Of a stretch of 5,064 bases of DNA, positions 4,907 through 5,064 are shown piece after piece. Numbering within the stretch: the first letter of the stretch is position 1; each line of letters begins with the position of its first letter. The notes beneath the pieces are model-generated. The model made no database searches. It was not told where the DNA came from and saw only the letters and a program-made list of their open reading frames with translations. The position numbers and the translations under genes are program-made. Source of the stretch: JAGUXG01 sp043798435 (lineage in GTDB: Bacteria > UBA9089 > UBA9088 > JAGUXG01); contig JAZDOR010000107.1 of the NCBI GenBank assembly GCA_043798435.1, positions 1 to 5,064 of the forward strand, in the 5' to 3' direction.

Positions 4907-5063
4907 TCACTCCATTTGAATTTGTGGGTAGAGTCGTTTGAGCTTAATGCGTGCATCTTCGGAGAGTAAATTGCCAGTCAACCCTCTTTTGTTTTTGGTT
5001 GCGTTTGCGCTGCCATGCCTTAGTTTCCTTACACAAGGTTTTGAATCTAGAGTCTGTCGATTC
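4907..5063 (-). pseudogene. IS630-family transposase, C-terminal end, frameshifted
   Basis: Read on the - strand from the right edge, the frame gives CKETKAWQRKRNQKQ and then VDWQFT. One base later a second frame continues SEDARIKLKRLYPQIQME and stops at 4907-4909. Joined, they match the end of IS630-type DDE transposases (AW..ERN......WQFT.EDARIKLKRLYP). One extra base, G4964 on the + strand or its neighbour, breaks the frame. Unshifted, the first frame stops at 4944-4946. The catalytic acidic residues lie beyond the window, so it is unknown whether the rest is intact. The element ends about 50-100 bases upstream of the glycosyltransferase promoter, but no clear terminal inverted repeat could be picked out. 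Confidence 0.8.
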
Positions 5064-5064
5064 A

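Overview
The window reads as chromosomal DNA of a moderately AT-rich bacterium. The start of a dnaX–ybaB cluster and long stretches of short-unit repeat DNA suggest an uncultivated lineage. Candidate-phylum genomes of the Omnitrophota or Desantisbacteria kind come to mind, but this is an impression and not a demonstrated assignment. Nothing in the window fixes the phylum.

Layout, left to right. Positions 1-372 are two back-to-back arrays of 7-base repeats in opposite polarity: 17 units of TATGAGT type, a short core, then 35 units of AACTCTA type. Four genes on the + strand follow: dnaX (389-1882, DNA polymerase III gamma/tau), ybaB/ebfC (1980-2276, nucleoid-associated protein), an RmlC-like sugar epimerase/cupin (2345-2797) and an Lrp/AsnC regulator (2898-3386). 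A convergent multi-pass glycosyltransferase of the GT39/ArnT type lies on the - strand (true start 4806, end 3580). At the right edge is the C-terminal end of an IS630-family transposase on the - strand, with a one-base frameshift near its end.

The most unusual feature is the repeat DNA. Every junction between the + strand genes carries a short-unit or inverted repeat. The second GAGTT-type array (1885-1970) shares a 19-base core with the first in the opposite orientation, so the two bracket dnaX tightly. A third inverted array, built on GGTAATC, separates the epimerase gene from lrp and could fold into a hairpin of about 33 bp. A fourth, stop-free set of 12 heptamers lies inside dnaX itself (1417-1500) and is translated into a 7-residue-periodic linker between the clamp-loader core and the tau-like C-terminal domain. 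In that array every unit whose first codon would be TAG reads CAG instead. The ybaB–epimerase junction carries a 34-bp direct repeat that appears to have broken an ancestral ATGA stop/start overlap.

The genes look like ordinary housekeeping (replication and repair) plus surface-sugar functions. The usual third member of the dnaX–ybaB cluster, recR, is not next to them. No defence system, CRISPR array, tRNA or rRNA was seen.
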